Assembly: GCA_018816735.1 (NCBI GenBank)
Contig: JAHIVH010000070.1
Location: 486,006-550,005 of the forward strand
Direction of reading: 5' to 3'
DNA: 64,000 nucleotides
DNA from: Pseudomonadota bacterium
GTDB lineage: Bacteria; Desulfobacterota; Desulfobacteria; Desulfobacterales; JAHIVH01
Below, in pieces: positions 53,381 through 62,786 of the stretch; position 1 is the first letter of the stretch, and each line of letters begins with the position of its first letter. A program made the position numbers and the translations under genes. The notes under the pieces are model-generated. The model made no database searches. It was not told the DNA's origin and was given only the letters and a program-made list of their open reading frames with translations.

Positions 53381-54589
53381 TTATTCGGTAAGACAATTGG
53401 CGCATTCGCAGGCATAGAGATAAATTGGCGGAATTTCCTCCTCAGGAATGGAAAGGAGGGAGGAAAGTTTTCTGACATTCCCCCATTCTCCTTTTTCATA
53501 GCGGTAAATCAGATCCAGGTATATGCTATGCTCGGTTTTAATACCGGTTAAGGTCAGTTTTATTCTTTTAGACAGGGGGAGTTTTTTCAAGATGACCGGC
53601 ATGGGCTGATCCAGAATGGCGTCGATACTGGAAAAAAGCCCCACCATAAATAATTCGTTGGGATCGACTCCGGTATTGCTTTTTTTGCCGGCGGCCTCAC
53701 AAAATCTTGCCTTGACACAGGCATGTCTTACCAGTTCCTCTGGTTTGCGTGAGGCAATTTTAGACATGGCAATTAAAGATACAAACCGTCTTAATTCATC
53801 CTGCCCCAGATATAAAGCTGCCTGTTTGATGGATGTAATTTCCTGAGACACTCTGAAAAAGGCGGAATTGATATATCGTAACAATTTATAGGAAATGGAT
53901 ACATCCTGGGTCATTACCGATTCTATTTTATCAAAGTCGAAATCTTCCTTGTTTACTTCTGCCATAATGGTGAGAAGGTTCAGGTTTGTGCTGGACACAT
54001 CCCTTGCCGTCAGAATTTCAGGCTTACAGAAAAAATATCCTTGAAAATAGTCAAAGCCCAGTTCGCTGGCTTTTTGAAACTCTTCCATGGTTTCAACTTT
54101 TTCTGCAAGGAGTTTGACGCCTCTGGCTTTTAGATTAATGACCAACGGTTCAAGATGCTGAGGCGGGGTTAACCGGAAGTCGATTTTGATAATATCGGAC
54201 ACCTCAATCAATGATTTCATACCTGTACGTAATTTAAAGTCATCCAGGGCAATCGTGTATCCCTTTTTTGAAAACTGTTTTAAGCGTTCTATGATGGCCT
54301 GTTCAGGGTTCACGTTCTCAAGGATTTCGATGACGGTTGTTTTTTTAGGGAATAAAAGAGGCACTTCCTGATGGAGCAGATTTTTCGTAAAATTGATGAA
54401 AGCCAGTTTTTTTCCGGTTATTTTTTCAAGGCCTATTGTAAAAAAGGAGCTTGAGAGTACCCGTGATGTTGCCTCATCCCCATTGATATCCGGAAAGTAA
54501 TTGGTCAGGCCGTCTCTGAAGAGAAGTTCATAGGCATAAAGGTTTTTTTTGAAATCGAGTATGGGCTGGCGAGCGACATATACTTCCAT
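53381..54589 (-). CDS. EAL-HDOD signalling protein
   Basis: 402 aa. N-terminal EAL domain (about 1-200) with AYELLFRDG in place of the canonical EAL motif, and ALDDFKLRTG and FDYFQGYFF as other landmarks; the catalytic residues are incomplete, so c-di-GMP hydrolysis is doubtful while binding remains possible. C-terminal HDOD domain (about 205-390) starts at NLLTIMAEVNKEDFDF, with SYKLLRYINSA. This YuxH-like architecture is common in Desulfobacterota. Convergent with the chemoreceptor gene 17 bases away. Confidence 0.9.
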   Translation of the reverse strand: MEVYVARQPILDFKKNLYAYELLFRDGLTNYFPDINGDEATSRVLSSSFFTIGLEKITGKKLAFINFTKNLLHQEVPLLFPKKTTVIEILENVNPEQAIIERLKQFSKKGYTIALDDFKLRTGMKSLIEVSDIIKIDFRLTPPQHLEPLVINLKARGVKLLAEKVETMEEFQKASELGFDYFQGYFFCKPEILTARDVSSTNLNLLTIMAEVNKEDFDFDKIESVMTQDVSISYKLLRYINSAFFRVSQEITSIKQAALYLGQDELRRFVSLIAMSKIASRKPEELVRHACVKARFCEAAGKKSNTGVDPNELFMVGLFSSIDAILDQPMPVILKKLPLSKRIKLTLTGIKTEHSIYLDLIYRYEKGEWGNVRKLSSLLSIPEEEIPPIYLYACECANCLTE

Positions 54590-54753
54590 AACAGTTCAAT
54601 TTCCTATGCCCCTATTATCAGGCATGTGAAGGTGATATAGAATGACCGGTCAGTTATGAGACTCACTGTGATGAATTAGAATACTTATAAATACAATGAT
54701 GCAAAATGACAAGAGAATTGTCACCACAGGTGACGTTTGACAACATCACATGC

Positions 54754-55830
54754 TTAATTTAGGATTGTTTTTATAAAAGTGCTCATTCTGATTCTGTTGT
54801 TGCCTACCCTGATTTCATCAGATGCAAGTGACATATCGGGCAGGACTGCATAGGAAGAAAAAGGGCAGGTGCGTTTTAAATGATTGATATTACAATTATG
54901 CTGCCCTCTCATGGTTGAAATATGTTTAGGATGGACATGGATTTCAAGACCACCTTCAGACAGGATTTCAGGGTTTTTCTCAAAAAGTTCTGATATCATA
55001 TCCAGAAAAATGGCAGAAAAGACAAGCTGGCCAAAAGCTGGATGATAGGGGCCCGCCAGAATGGATGATTCTTTTTCAAGATCCTTATCGGCCTGAAGGC
55101 CCATGCGGATAACCCTGATCTGGTATTTTCCAAAATAGAGATAGAGTTTCTTTACCAGAGCAATGCTTTCTTCAAGTGAAAGCGGTGTGTATTCGTTTTT
55201 TTTATAAGAAACAGCCAATGGGCTTTTGGCAATCACAACCGTTGGGTAAATCCTTACAAAGTCCGGTTCAAGAGCGGCTATTTTTATAGCCGATTCCATG
55301 GTCATTTTTTCTGTATCACCCGGCAGGCCTGTCATCATCTGAATGCCTGTTTCGTATCTGTTTTCCTTAAGACGCATGGCCGCTTGAGTTGTATCCATTG
55401 CCGTGTGCCCCCTTTTTGACATGCCAAGAACCCTGTCATCCATGGACTGGGCACCGATTTCAATCGTGGTAACCGGAAAGGGTTTAATGAGATCAAGATT
55501 GTCTCTGGTAATGGTGTCCGGTCTCGTGGAAAACCGGATATTGTCTGCCTGGCCAGAGATGACATACCTTGTTGCATCTGTAAGCAGGCGTTTGATGTCA
55601 CCAGGGCAAAGGCCCAGAAAGTTGCCGCCGAAAAATGCGATTTGAATCATCTGCCGATGCTTGTGTTGATAGGACAGAAACTGTTTTATTTCCTTATGAA
55701 TCGTTTCTGAAGAGGGTATCCCGGCAGAAACACCGGTGATAGAAACCTGGTTGCAAAACACGCATTGATGGGGACAGCCTGAATGCGGGATGAAAACAGG
55801 GATGACAAATGGAGATTCAGGTTTCCACAT
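54754..55830 (-). CDS. Radical SAM protein (Elp3-like core)
   Basis: 358 aa. The radical SAM cluster motif Cys19/23/26 is in HSGCPHQCVFCNQ. Other landmarks are FFGGNFLGLCPGDIKRLL, RFSTRPDTI, TTIEIGAQSMDDRVLGMSKRGH and TGLPGD, typical of the Elp3-type radical SAM core, with a short C-terminal domain (RIRMSTFIK). It lacks the Elp3 acetyltransferase domain. Its start overlaps the end of rnc by 14 bases. In several bacteria a radical SAM gene of this type sits next to rnc; its substrate is unknown. Confidence 0.88.
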   Translation of the reverse strand: MWKPESPFVIPVFIPHSGCPHQCVFCNQVSITGVSAGIPSSETIHKEIKQFLSYQHKHRQMIQIAFFGGNFLGLCPGDIKRLLTDATRYVISGQADNIRFSTRPDTITRDNLDLIKPFPVTTIEIGAQSMDDRVLGMSKRGHTAMDTTQAAMRLKENRYETGIQMMTGLPGDTEKMTMESAIKIAALEPDFVRIYPTVVIAKSPLAVSYKKNEYTPLSLEESIALVKKLYLYFGKYQIRVIRMGLQADKDLEKESSILAGPYHPAFGQLVFSAIFLDMISELFEKNPEILSEGGLEIHVHPKHISTMRGQHNCNINHLKRTCPFSSYAVLPDMSLASDEIRVGNNRIRMSTFIKTILN

Positions 55831-56530
55831 CAGATTGATTTTCTAATATTTCAAGGGCTTTCATAGCAGCTTCCTGCTCTGCCGTTTTTTTGCTTTTTCC
55901 CGCTCCTGATGTTTCGATATCACCAATTGTTAACTGGATAATAAACGTTTTGTCATGATCCGGGCCTGTTTCCTGTGCAACCCGGTATTCTGGCATGGGT
56001 CTTTTGGATGTTTGAACAAGTTCCTGCAACCTGCTTTTTGAGTCATAACTCTGCTTGAGGGGATCGGAAGACAGCAGGAATTCTGAAAATTGTCTGGCGA
56101 CAATATCAAAGGCATTTTGGAATCCGCCATCGATATAGACAGCTGCCACAACCGCTTCAAACGCATCTGAAAGGATTGAATTTTTATCCTGACCGTTCGT
56201 CTGTATTTCTCCTTTCCCCAGCTTCAGATAGAAACCAAGGTCAATATCTCTTGCGATCATCGCCAGTTGAGATTCGTTTACCATATTTGCCCGCATTCTT
56301 GAAAGATCACCTTCATGCAGGGAGGGAAAAGAATTCATGAGAAGATGGCCGATGACAAGATTCAGCACCGCGTCACCTAAAAATTCGAGACGTTCATTAT
56401 CGGTTAAACTTAAATCAGAGTGTTCATTAACAAATGAACTGTGACGCAGAGCGTTTTCGAGCAGTTTGATATTTTTAAAACTGTAATTCAGTCGGTATTC
56501 GAGATTGGCTAAGTCTTTTGTCTCATTCAT
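55817..56530 (-). CDS. rnc: Ribonuclease III
   Basis: 237 aa. Cleaves double-stranded RNA, including rRNA precursors and structured leaders such as that of pnp. The catalytic signature is NERLEFLGDAVLNL (about 43-56), with a second acidic site in DKNSILSDAFEAVVAAVYIDGG. The C-terminal dsRNA-binding domain (about 160-230) ends GAGKSKKTAEQEAAMKALE. It follows the DksA/TraR-like gene after 20 bases and overlaps the radical SAM gene. Confidence 0.96.
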   Translation of the reverse strand: MNETKDLANLEYRLNYSFKNIKLLENALRHSSFVNEHSDLSLTDNERLEFLGDAVLNLVIGHLLMNSFPSLHEGDLSRMRANMVNESQLAMIARDIDLGFYLKLGKGEIQTNGQDKNSILSDAFEAVVAAVYIDGGFQNAFDIVARQFSEFLLSSDPLKQSYDSKSRLQELVQTSKRPMPEYRVAQETGPDHDKTFIIQLTIGDIETSGAGKSKKTAEQEAAMKALEILENQSDVET

Positions 56531-56550
56531 GATTACAGCATTTTAAGCTA

Positions 56551-56913
56551 TTATTTCCCCAGTGCTTTTTCCAGGGCTTCCTCTTTTGTTTTACAGTCGA
56601 TACACTGGGTTGTAACTGGTCGGGCTTTCAATCTTTCAACGGAGATATCCTCTTCGCACGTTTCACAAATGCCAAAAGTGCCCTGCTCGATCCGGTCCAG
56701 CGCATCTTTGATTTTATTAATCAATTTATGCTCCCTGTCGCGAATACGAAGCATAAAGTTCCTGTTGGCCTCATGAGAAGCCCTGTCCGTAGGATCCGGA
56801 AAATTTTCTTTCTGAGATGTCATGCCTTCAACAGTGTCATCTGCCTGGTCAATCAGATCCGCTAATCGATTTGTGAGAAACTCTTTAAAGTATTTTACTG
56901 TTTCCTCATCCAT
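56551..56913 (-). CDS. DksA/TraR-family zinc-finger protein
   Basis: 120 aa. I chose the ATG at 56913 (MDEETVKYFKEFLTNRLAD) because GAGGAAGG precedes it; an in-frame start at 57033 would add 40 unlike residues. A coiled coil (about 5-75, including DPTDRASHEAN) is followed by a C4 zinc finger (CETCEEDISVERLKARPV...CIDC). The coiled-coil tip keeps an acidic DPTDRAS motif, as in DksA. Such proteins reach into the RNA polymerase secondary channel and modulate stringent-response promoters. First gene of the dksA-like/rnc/radical SAM group. Confidence 0.9.
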   Translation of the reverse strand: MDEETVKYFKEFLTNRLADLIDQADDTVEGMTSQKENFPDPTDRASHEANRNFMLRIRDREHKLINKIKDALDRIEQGTFGICETCEEDISVERLKARPVTTQCIDCKTKEEALEKALGK

Positions 56914-57259
56914 AGTAATAACCTTCCTCGAATCCAGGTTTGAGTTATGTAATAAATGAGGATGTGTACACATAAAATGCTTTTTTTGTAAAGGATAATT
57001 TGGTTCTACGCATGCAGGTGTGTGAAAAAACAAAGCTATTATATGGCAAATATACTTTAATTCAAGATAGTTAAAAATTATTGTCTCTTTGGTGGCGTTT
57101 GGGGTTCAAAAAGGGTTTTTCAGGACGTTTGTTATTGTCGGACTGGCTTGACTTGCATCCATGATGCTGCCATGAATACACAGCTTCCCATTTTGACCGA
57201 TTCATTCGGTTGACCTGCTGAAAGAAGCATTTTAATGAAACGGATCCTAAGGAATTGAC
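56914..57259. other. 346-base divergent gap with a candidate promoter
   Basis: No gene is seen between the DksA-like gene (-) and the ModF-like gene (+). On the minus strand TTGAAT (complement of 57060-57065), 16 bases and a perfect TATAAT (complement of 57038-57043) form a good promoter for the DksA-like/rnc group, with a leader of about 118 bases. Small inverted repeats occur near 57170-57182 and 57198-57212. I could not define a promoter for the plus-strand gene. Confidence 0.5.
57038..57065 (-). promoter_or_regulatory. Sigma-70 promoter of the DksA-like gene
   Basis: TTGAAT (complement of 57060-57065), 16 bases, TATAAT (complement of 57038-57043). Likely drives the DksA-like, rnc and radical SAM genes. 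Confidence 0.5.
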
Positions 57260-58756
57260 TTGGCATTACTTCATTTAAAAAATATTGTTGCACGGATAAG
57301 TGAGCATTTTACATTGACCATTAAGGACTGGACGTTTGCCAAAGGGGAAAACTGGCTGGTGACCGGCCCCAATGCAAGCGGGAAATCAGTTTTCGGCAGA
57401 TTATTGACTCGCCAGGTCGATTTTTCAGGTGACTTTATCGTATTAAGCAGAGCGTTTCACGAGAAGATTTCGTATATGTCGCCGGAACTCGAGAAAAAGC
57501 TGTTTTTTGAAGAAGTTCGCAATGATGACAGTGAGTTTATAGAAGGCGGTTTTGACATAGGGCGGACGGCCATGGAAATGATTTATCCTTCCGGCCAGCT
57601 TGCTCAAAGAGAAAAAGACCAGTTGGATAGATGGAGCCGGATGTTTCATATCCGGCATATCCTTCATAAGGGCTTTCGATTTCTTTCCGCAGGGGAAACA
57701 AGAAAAGTTTTGATCATAAAAGCGTTGATGCAAGGCCCGGAAATTTTAATTCTGGACAACCCATATGCAGGGTTGGATATTGAATCCAGAGAGGTACTTG
57801 AGGAATCTGTTACCAGCCTGATTTTATCGGGTGTTCAGATCATTCTTATTGTCCCTCCTTTTGAGGCAATACCAAAAGGCATTAACAGGGTTATCTGTTT
57901 TGAAAACGGTGAAGTACGCATTCAGGGAGATAGAGAATGTGTTTGCCAGTCGGATGTTTTTAAACAGCTTTTTAAAAGAAAAATAAGATTTTCGGGCCAC
58001 CTTCCTGCCGCTTTTAAGCACGAAAGTGCTTTTGACCCGGCCATCCTTGTGAAAATGGTCAATGTGTCTGTGAGCTATAATGGCCAGACGGTTTTTGAGA
58101 ATATGACCTGGACATTTAAAAAAGGGGAACATTGGTCTATTGTCGGGCCAAATGGTGCGGGAAAGTCAACCGTATTGTCTATGATATCAGGAGATAACCC
58201 CAAGGCATATGGCAGGGATTTATGGATTTTCGAAAGAAAACGAGGGACTGGCGAGAGCATTTGGGATATTAAAAAGCACCTGGGCATTGTCAGCGGAGAT
58301 TTTCATCGAAACTACAGGATAGGGACCAGCTTATTGCATGTGGTGATTTCAGGATTTTTTGATTCCATAGGGATTTATGACATCATATCGCCGGAACAGA
58401 TAAAGATTGCCAAAAAATGGCTGAGTCTTGCAGGGTTGTCAGAAGATGCCGATATGCCGTTTGATCAATTATCCTTTGGCCAGCAGCGCATGGCACTCAT
58501 TTTAAGGGCCATGGTCAAACATCCGTGCATTCTGATTCTGGATGAGCCGTGTCAGGGGCTGGATTTGGCAAGCAGGCAACTTGTGCTGGATTGGGTTGAT
58601 TTTATAGCTGAAAGCGGGAATACGCATATTCTTCATGTAACCCATGACCCTTCGGAGACGTTGCACTGTATTACTAACATTTTAAGGTTTGTCAAGAAAG
58701 AGAATGGCGTATATAAAACAATTTCAAGCAATCAAGGAGGTCAGAAATGGAAATAG
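57260..58756 (+). CDS. Double ATP-binding-cassette protein, ModF/PhrA-like
   Basis: 498 aa with two ABC ATPase domains and no membrane part. The first has Walker A GPNASGKSVF and signature FLSAGETRK, the second GPNGAGKSTVL, signature LSFGQQRM and Walker B LILDEPCQG. This matches ModF (molybdenum-linked) proteins, whose role is still unclear. The start is a TTG at 57260, supported by AAGGA upstream and by similarity beginning there (MALLHLKNIVARI). Its end overlaps the flavoprotein gene by 10 bases, implying joint translation. Confidence 0.85.
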   Translation: MALLHLKNIVARISEHFTLTIKDWTFAKGENWLVTGPNASGKSVFGRLLTRQVDFSGDFIVLSRAFHEKISYMSPELEKKLFFEEVRNDDSEFIEGGFDIGRTAMEMIYPSGQLAQREKDQLDRWSRMFHIRHILHKGFRFLSAGETRKVLIIKALMQGPEILILDNPYAGLDIESREVLEESVTSLILSGVQIILIVPPFEAIPKGINRVICFENGEVRIQGDRECVCQSDVFKQLFKRKIRFSGHLPAAFKHESAFDPAILVKMVNVSVSYNGQTVFENMTWTFKKGEHWSIVGPNGAGKSTVLSMISGDNPKAYGRDLWIFERKRGTGESIWDIKKHLGIVSGDFHRNYRIGTSLLHVVISGFFDSIGIYDIISPEQIKIAKKWLSLAGLSEDADMPFDQLSFGQQRMALILRAMVKHPCILILDEPCQGLDLASRQLVLDWVDFIAESGNTHILHVTHDPSETLHCITNILRFVKKENGVYKTISSNQGGQKWK

Positions 58757-60087
58757 TCATTATTGGTGGCGATGCTGCGGGTATGAGCGCCGCAAGCAAA
58801 ATCAAACGAAATCGTCCGGAAATAAAGGTAACCGTACTCGAAAAAACAGAAGATGTGTCGTACAGTGCCTGTGGCATGCCATATAATATCGCAGATCAGG
58901 ATAGAGAGATAGAGGATCTTGTGGTGAGAGAAGCATCTGCTTTCAGGGAAAAACAAGGCATTAATCTTTTAACCGGTCACAAGGCAACGCATATCGATCC
59001 TTCTTCAAAAAATGTTTCAGGCGTTCTTGAAAATGGAAAATCATTTGAATTTTCCTACGACAAACTGGTCGTTGCCACAGGTGGGTCACCGGTTGTTCCG
59101 GAACTGCCCGGCTTTGATCTGCCAGGTGTCAAGGTTTTGAAATCTTTAGATGATGGACGGAAACTGAAAGCATATATCAAAGAAAAAAAAGTCAGAAAAG
59201 CTGTTATTATCGGCATGGGATATATTGGCCTTGAAATGTGTGAAGCGCTTTATGAGAGATCCGTATCTGTGTCCATGGTGAAACCAAACCCGATGCTTCT
59301 GCCCTGGATGGCAGAAGAGCTGTCCTCTGAAGTCGGTAAGGAATTGGCTTTACATAATGTTACGCTACATACCGGATATGGTGTGGAAAAGATCACTTCT
59401 GTTGATGACCGGATAAAAGTAATCTGTAAAGGCCTGACGCTTGAAACAGATATGGCCATTGTCGCCATGGGTATAAAGCCAAACAGCGAGCTTGCTGTAA
59501 AAGCCGGTCTTGAAACCAGTATCCAGAAGGCCATCAGTGTAGATAAATTTTTGAAAACATCCGATGAAAACATATATGCGGCTGGAGACTGTGCCGATGC
59601 CTATCATGTAGTAACAGGGAATAAAACATGGATTCCTCTGGCATTGCGCGCTAACCGTTCAGGCTGGGCTGTGGCGGACAATATTTGCGGTAACCCCTCT
59701 GAAATACCAGGCATTGCAGGAACAGCCGTTTTCAAGGTATTTGATATGGATGTGGCACGAACAGGCCTTACAGAAAAAGAAGCGGAAAAAGCCAGGTTTG
59801 AGCCGGTGAGCGTGACCATCAAAAGCAGATCCCGTGCCCATGCCCATCCAGGATCATCGACCATATGGGTCCATATGACCGGGGATAAAAAAACAGGCCG
59901 TCTTATTGGTGTCCAGATGGTCGGGCGGGAAGGGGTTGCCCATAGAATAAATGCCGCTGCTGTGGCTTTGCACAGCCAAATGACCGTTCAACAGTTCAGT
60001 GAAACGGATCTTGCTTATGCACCACCCTTTGGCCCGGTATGGGACCCGTTGTTGACAGCTTCCAATCAGTTGTTGAAAAAAATGTAG
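58747..60087 (+). CDS. CoA-disulfide reductase / NADH oxidase-type FAD flavoprotein
   Basis: 446 aa, pyridine nucleotide-disulfide oxidoreductase family, single-Cys branch. FAD loop VIIGGDAAGMSAAS opens the protein; the redox-active Cys42 is in YSACGMPYN; the NAD loop is VIIGMGYIGLEMCEAL (about 157-172). A dimerisation domain follows, with DLAYAPPFGPVWDPLL near the end containing the conserved Tyr and Phe of CoA-disulfide reductases. Related enzymes reduce CoA disulfide, CoA persulfide or oxygen; in a sulfur-cycling anaerobe a CoA-persulfide role is attractive but unproven. GGAGG precedes its ATG inside the ModF-like gene. Confidence 0.9.
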   Translation: MEIVIIGGDAAGMSAASKIKRNRPEIKVTVLEKTEDVSYSACGMPYNIADQDREIEDLVVREASAFREKQGINLLTGHKATHIDPSSKNVSGVLENGKSFEFSYDKLVVATGGSPVVPELPGFDLPGVKVLKSLDDGRKLKAYIKEKKVRKAVIIGMGYIGLEMCEALYERSVSVSMVKPNPMLLPWMAEELSSEVGKELALHNVTLHTGYGVEKITSVDDRIKVICKGLTLETDMAIVAMGIKPNSELAVKAGLETSIQKAISVDKFLKTSDENIYAAGDCADAYHVVTGNKTWIPLALRANRSGWAVADNICGNPSEIPGIAGTAVFKVFDMDVARTGLTEKEAEKARFEPVSVTIKSRSRAHAHPGSSTIWVHMTGDKKTGRLIGVQMVGREGVAHRINAAAVALHSQMTVQQFSETDLAYAPPFGPVWDPLLTASNQLLKKM

Positions 60088-60259
60088 AATTGTTCGAATA
60101 ACACAATTATTTTACAATATCTCCCTATTTTCTTCATATTTAAATAGTATATATGTCTTCAAGGATTCATGAATCATTGAATTCAAATATAAAATTATTC
60201 TTCACATCACTACCATAACGTATCTGATATTTCAGGCGATGTGGTAATGACGTCGTTGG

Positions 60260-60294
60260 TTTGAATGGATCTCAAATCGTTTTTTTGAATGGAT
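60260..60294 (+). repeat. Direct repeat of TTTGAATGGAT
   Basis: The 11-mer occurs at 60260-60270 and 60284-60294, start to start 24 bases, about 100 bases upstream of the EF-hand gene. It could be paired activator sites or chance. The rest of the 60088-60384 spacer is A/T-rich with no gene seen. Confidence 0.35.
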
Positions 60295-60384
60295 TCCTAA
60301 AAATGTGTAAATGCCGATTCATGGTCGTCAATGGCTGGTGGCTGTGAAGATGCATTTAAACCGGCAATGTTAAGGAGGCTTATT

Positions 60385-61173
60385 ATGACTATAAGCAGCA
60401 TCGGTTCAAGCTCGTATTACACGGGGCAACTGTCCGCAATGCGGAATTACGCCACCACTGTTAAGATGCCCAGTCAAATGCAGCAGTCTGCCGTGAAAAA
60501 AAATCCTGATCCATCGGAGATATTCAATCAGTTGGATCAGGACGGTAGCGGTGGACTCGATCAAACAGAGTTTCAGACCCTGGCTGACAAGATCAGTGAA
60601 AAAACGGGTGAAGACGTGGATATCTCAGCATTATTCACGACTTATGATGCGGATGGAGATGGCGTTTTAAATGAGGACGAGACCCAGACCGCCATGGAAG
60701 CGAATCGACCCAAAGGACCCCCGCCTATGGGAGGTAATATTGGTGGCATAGGGGGCCATGGCGGTCCGGATCCTTCACAGATGTTCAGTAATGCAGATGA
60801 GAATGAAGACGGCAGCCTTGATGAAACGGAGTTTCAGACACTGGCCGAAAAAATCGCTGAAGCAACAGGAGAAGAAGTGGATGTGACGGAAATCTTCTCT
60901 GCTTATGATGCGGATGGAGATGGTGTTTTAAATGAAGAAGAGGTTAAGGCCGTCATGGAGGCAAATCGACCTGAAGCACCGACTCCTTCCCATCCGGAAA
61001 GTGTGATGGCTGAATCAGATGGTTTTCAATTATCAACATCGTCGTTTGGTATGGAAAGTTATTTGAAAATGGCTGCATTGGGAAATGAGCCATACAATAT
61101 GTTCGACATGTTTGGTGTTAATGGAAATTCTTTTTCATCCAGCGGACTTTTCTCTGTGAACACGGTGGTCTAA
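60385..61173 (+). CDS. Four-EF-hand calcium-binding protein
   Basis: 262 aa. The start at 60385 follows AAGGAGG; an in-frame start at 60331 lacks this. Four canonical EF-hand loops begin at Asp51 (DQDGSGGLDQTE), Asp88 (DADGDGVLNEDE), Asp138 (DENEDGSLDETE) and Asp175 (DADGDGVLNEEE). The pairs are spaced 37 residues each and 87 apart, so the second pair is a copy of the first; a Gly/Pro linker joins them. No classic signal peptide, though the N-terminus (MTISSIGSSSYYTGQ) is Ser-rich. Function unknown; calcium binding is well supported. It faces the DUF4956-VTC pair. Confidence 0.88.
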   Translation: MTISSIGSSSYYTGQLSAMRNYATTVKMPSQMQQSAVKKNPDPSEIFNQLDQDGSGGLDQTEFQTLADKISEKTGEDVDISALFTTYDADGDGVLNEDETQTAMEANRPKGPPPMGGNIGGIGGHGGPDPSQMFSNADENEDGSLDETEFQTLAEKIAEATGEEVDVTEIFSAYDADGDGVLNEEEVKAVMEANRPEAPTPSHPESVMAESDGFQLSTSSFGMESYLKMAALGNEPYNMFDMFGVNGNSFSSSGLFSVNTVV

Positions 61174-61207
61174 TTTTGAATTCACAAAGATCTGTCGGTA
61201 GTATTTT

Positions 61208-61246
61208 TAAATCCCCCTTGGTCAAGGGGGATTTAAATTTTTTGAT
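61208..61246 (+). terminator. Rho-independent terminator after the EF-hand gene
   Basis: TAAATCCCCCTTG (61208-61220) and CAAGGGGGATTTA (61223-61235) are perfect reverse complements around GT, followed by a T-run. On the minus strand the T-run is absent, so it serves the plus-strand gene mainly. The palindrome resembles scattered intergenic repeats of some genomes. Confidence 0.85.
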
Positions 61247-61258
61247 ATAGAATTACAG

Positions 61259-61945
61259 TCATAGTTCGACAGTGGTTTCCTGAAGCATGAGTGTCACATC
61301 CTTTATGGAAGGTATTTTTTCAGGAAGACAATTTATCATGTCTGTATTTTTTTTATTCTTCTTTAGTTTCACATGGTAGGCATAATCGAGACGTTTTCCT
61401 TGATTCATATCTCTCAGCGTAATCAGCGCAAAGGTCTGGCAATATGTTTTTAAAATATTTTCAAGTTCATTTTTGTTTAGATCGCTATTTTCAATGTTAA
61501 ATCGAAGCATGCCGTCAAAAAAGCTTACTTGTCCCAAAGATGAAAAATAGAGCAGGTATGCAGTTCCGACAAATGCCAAAGTCCTGACTACCGATACGGT
61601 ATAAGCGCCTACGCCACACCCGATACCAGCCGCAAGAGATGCAAAAATGAAAAGAATGTCTTTCGCATCCTTAAAATTTGTTCGAAACCTTATAATGGAT
61701 AATGCGCCGATCATGCCAAGCCCTCTGCCTAAACTGTCACCTATGGCTTGCATAATTGTTGCAGAGACAATAGGGCTTAAAATAAGTGCTTGAACATAAG
61801 TATTTGAATATGAAAGCCCTTTAAAGGTTTTCGTATAGGTGAACCCAATTAATACGGAAAGTAAAAATGCCATAAATACAGTATAGATAATTTGTATCAA
61901 TGTTGAATTTAAGGAAACTGTTTGGAGAGCCAGTAAATCAATCAT
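61259..61945 (-). CDS. DUF4956 membrane protein
   Basis: 228 aa with four hydrophobic segments (about 10-35, 50-68, 95-112, 115-135) and a cytoplasmic C-terminal half. The conserved LGRGLGMIGALSIIRFRTNFKDAKD segment, here split across residues 72-97, defines the family. These proteins are repeatedly found beside VTC-type polyphosphate polymerase and CotH-like genes, and here the VTC gene lies 18 bases upstream. A role in polymer transport or synthesis at the membrane is inferred from context only. Confidence 0.88.
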   Translation of the reverse strand: MIDLLALQTVSLNSTLIQIIYTVFMAFLLSVLIGFTYTKTFKGLSYSNTYVQALILSPIVSATIMQAIGDSLGRGLGMIGALSIIRFRTNFKDAKDILFIFASLAAGIGCGVGAYTVSVVRTLAFVGTAYLLYFSSLGQVSFFDGMLRFNIENSDLNKNELENILKTYCQTFALITLRDMNQGKRLDYAYHVKLKKNKKNTDMINCLPEKIPSIKDVTLMLQETTVEL

Positions 61946-61963
61946 CTTGTCTTTATCCTTTTT

Positions 61964-62758
61964 TTAATTGAAAATTGAGACTATATTGGCCCTGTCATAG
62001 CGGTGACGACTGAAAAGTTCTACAGCGCCCGTAAGGTATTTCGAAAAACTTCGTCTATTCAAATTGAAGGTTTTTATCATATCGATCATCCACAAAGGCA
62101 CATAGGCGGAGAAGCATTTTAGCTCCAGTATAACTGAACAACCCGGATCAAACATGGTTTCTGTATCACAAGATGAAAGTTCATGTTCGCTATAGTTAAA
62201 ACAGTAATTGCTTTGGGCCATGTATCTGAGATCCAAATCAAATGTTATTCTCGCATACGAATCGACCTCACTGATCCAGGCCTTCCTCATATACTGGGTG
62301 AATATTTTTGGAGAGGCATTATAAGAATAGAGCAGTCTTTCAAAAAGTTGCCTGTTTTTGCAATTTCTATTTTCAATGTTCATAGACCCAGGATTTGTAT
62401 AGGTTTTATACCATAAGGGATCGGAGACTTCAGTACGGTATTTTTTTACTATATTTCCGGTTTTCTGTTTAATTTCGAGAAAATAAGGCAGTTCAGCATG
62501 ATCCCCATAAGCTCTTACCCGCATATTGAAACGGTTTTTCGAACCGTTCAGCCTCATTTTTAGAAACAGATACTCAGGTGAATCCAGATACAGGTTATTC
62601 ACTTTGTAATACCCTGACCTGGTCTTCAAGGAGTATTTATCCGGAGAAGCGTAAATAGAAACATACTCTGAAATTGGGTCAATCAGGGAAAAAGATATAA
62701 TAAATTTTAATTCATATCTTTCGATGGGCTGGAAATTGATAATTTCTGAGTTTTTCAT
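61964..62758 (-). CDS. VTC-domain polyphosphate polymerase-like protein
   Basis: 264 aa, CYTH/triphosphate-tunnel fold. Landmarks are ERYELKFIIS, KTRSGYYKVNNLYLDS, RFNMRVRAYGD, PYFLEIKQKTGNIVKKYR and RKAWISEVDSYARITFDLDL, which supply the basic and acidic tunnel residues. Yeast Vtc4 with this domain makes polyphosphate from ATP; bacterial members are less studied. It lies between DUF4956 and the broken gene upstream, all in one direction. Confidence 0.85.
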   Translation of the reverse strand: MKNSEIINFQPIERYELKFIISFSLIDPISEYVSIYASPDKYSLKTRSGYYKVNNLYLDSPEYLFLKMRLNGSKNRFNMRVRAYGDHAELPYFLEIKQKTGNIVKKYRTEVSDPLWYKTYTNPGSMNIENRNCKNRQLFERLLYSYNASPKIFTQYMRKAWISEVDSYARITFDLDLRYMAQSNYCFNYSEHELSSCDTETMFDPGCSVILELKCFSAYVPLWMIDMIKTFNLNRRSFSKYLTGAVELFSRHRYDRANIVSIFN

Positions 62759-62786
62759 CGCCTAATCATTTCCATATATGAAGAAA

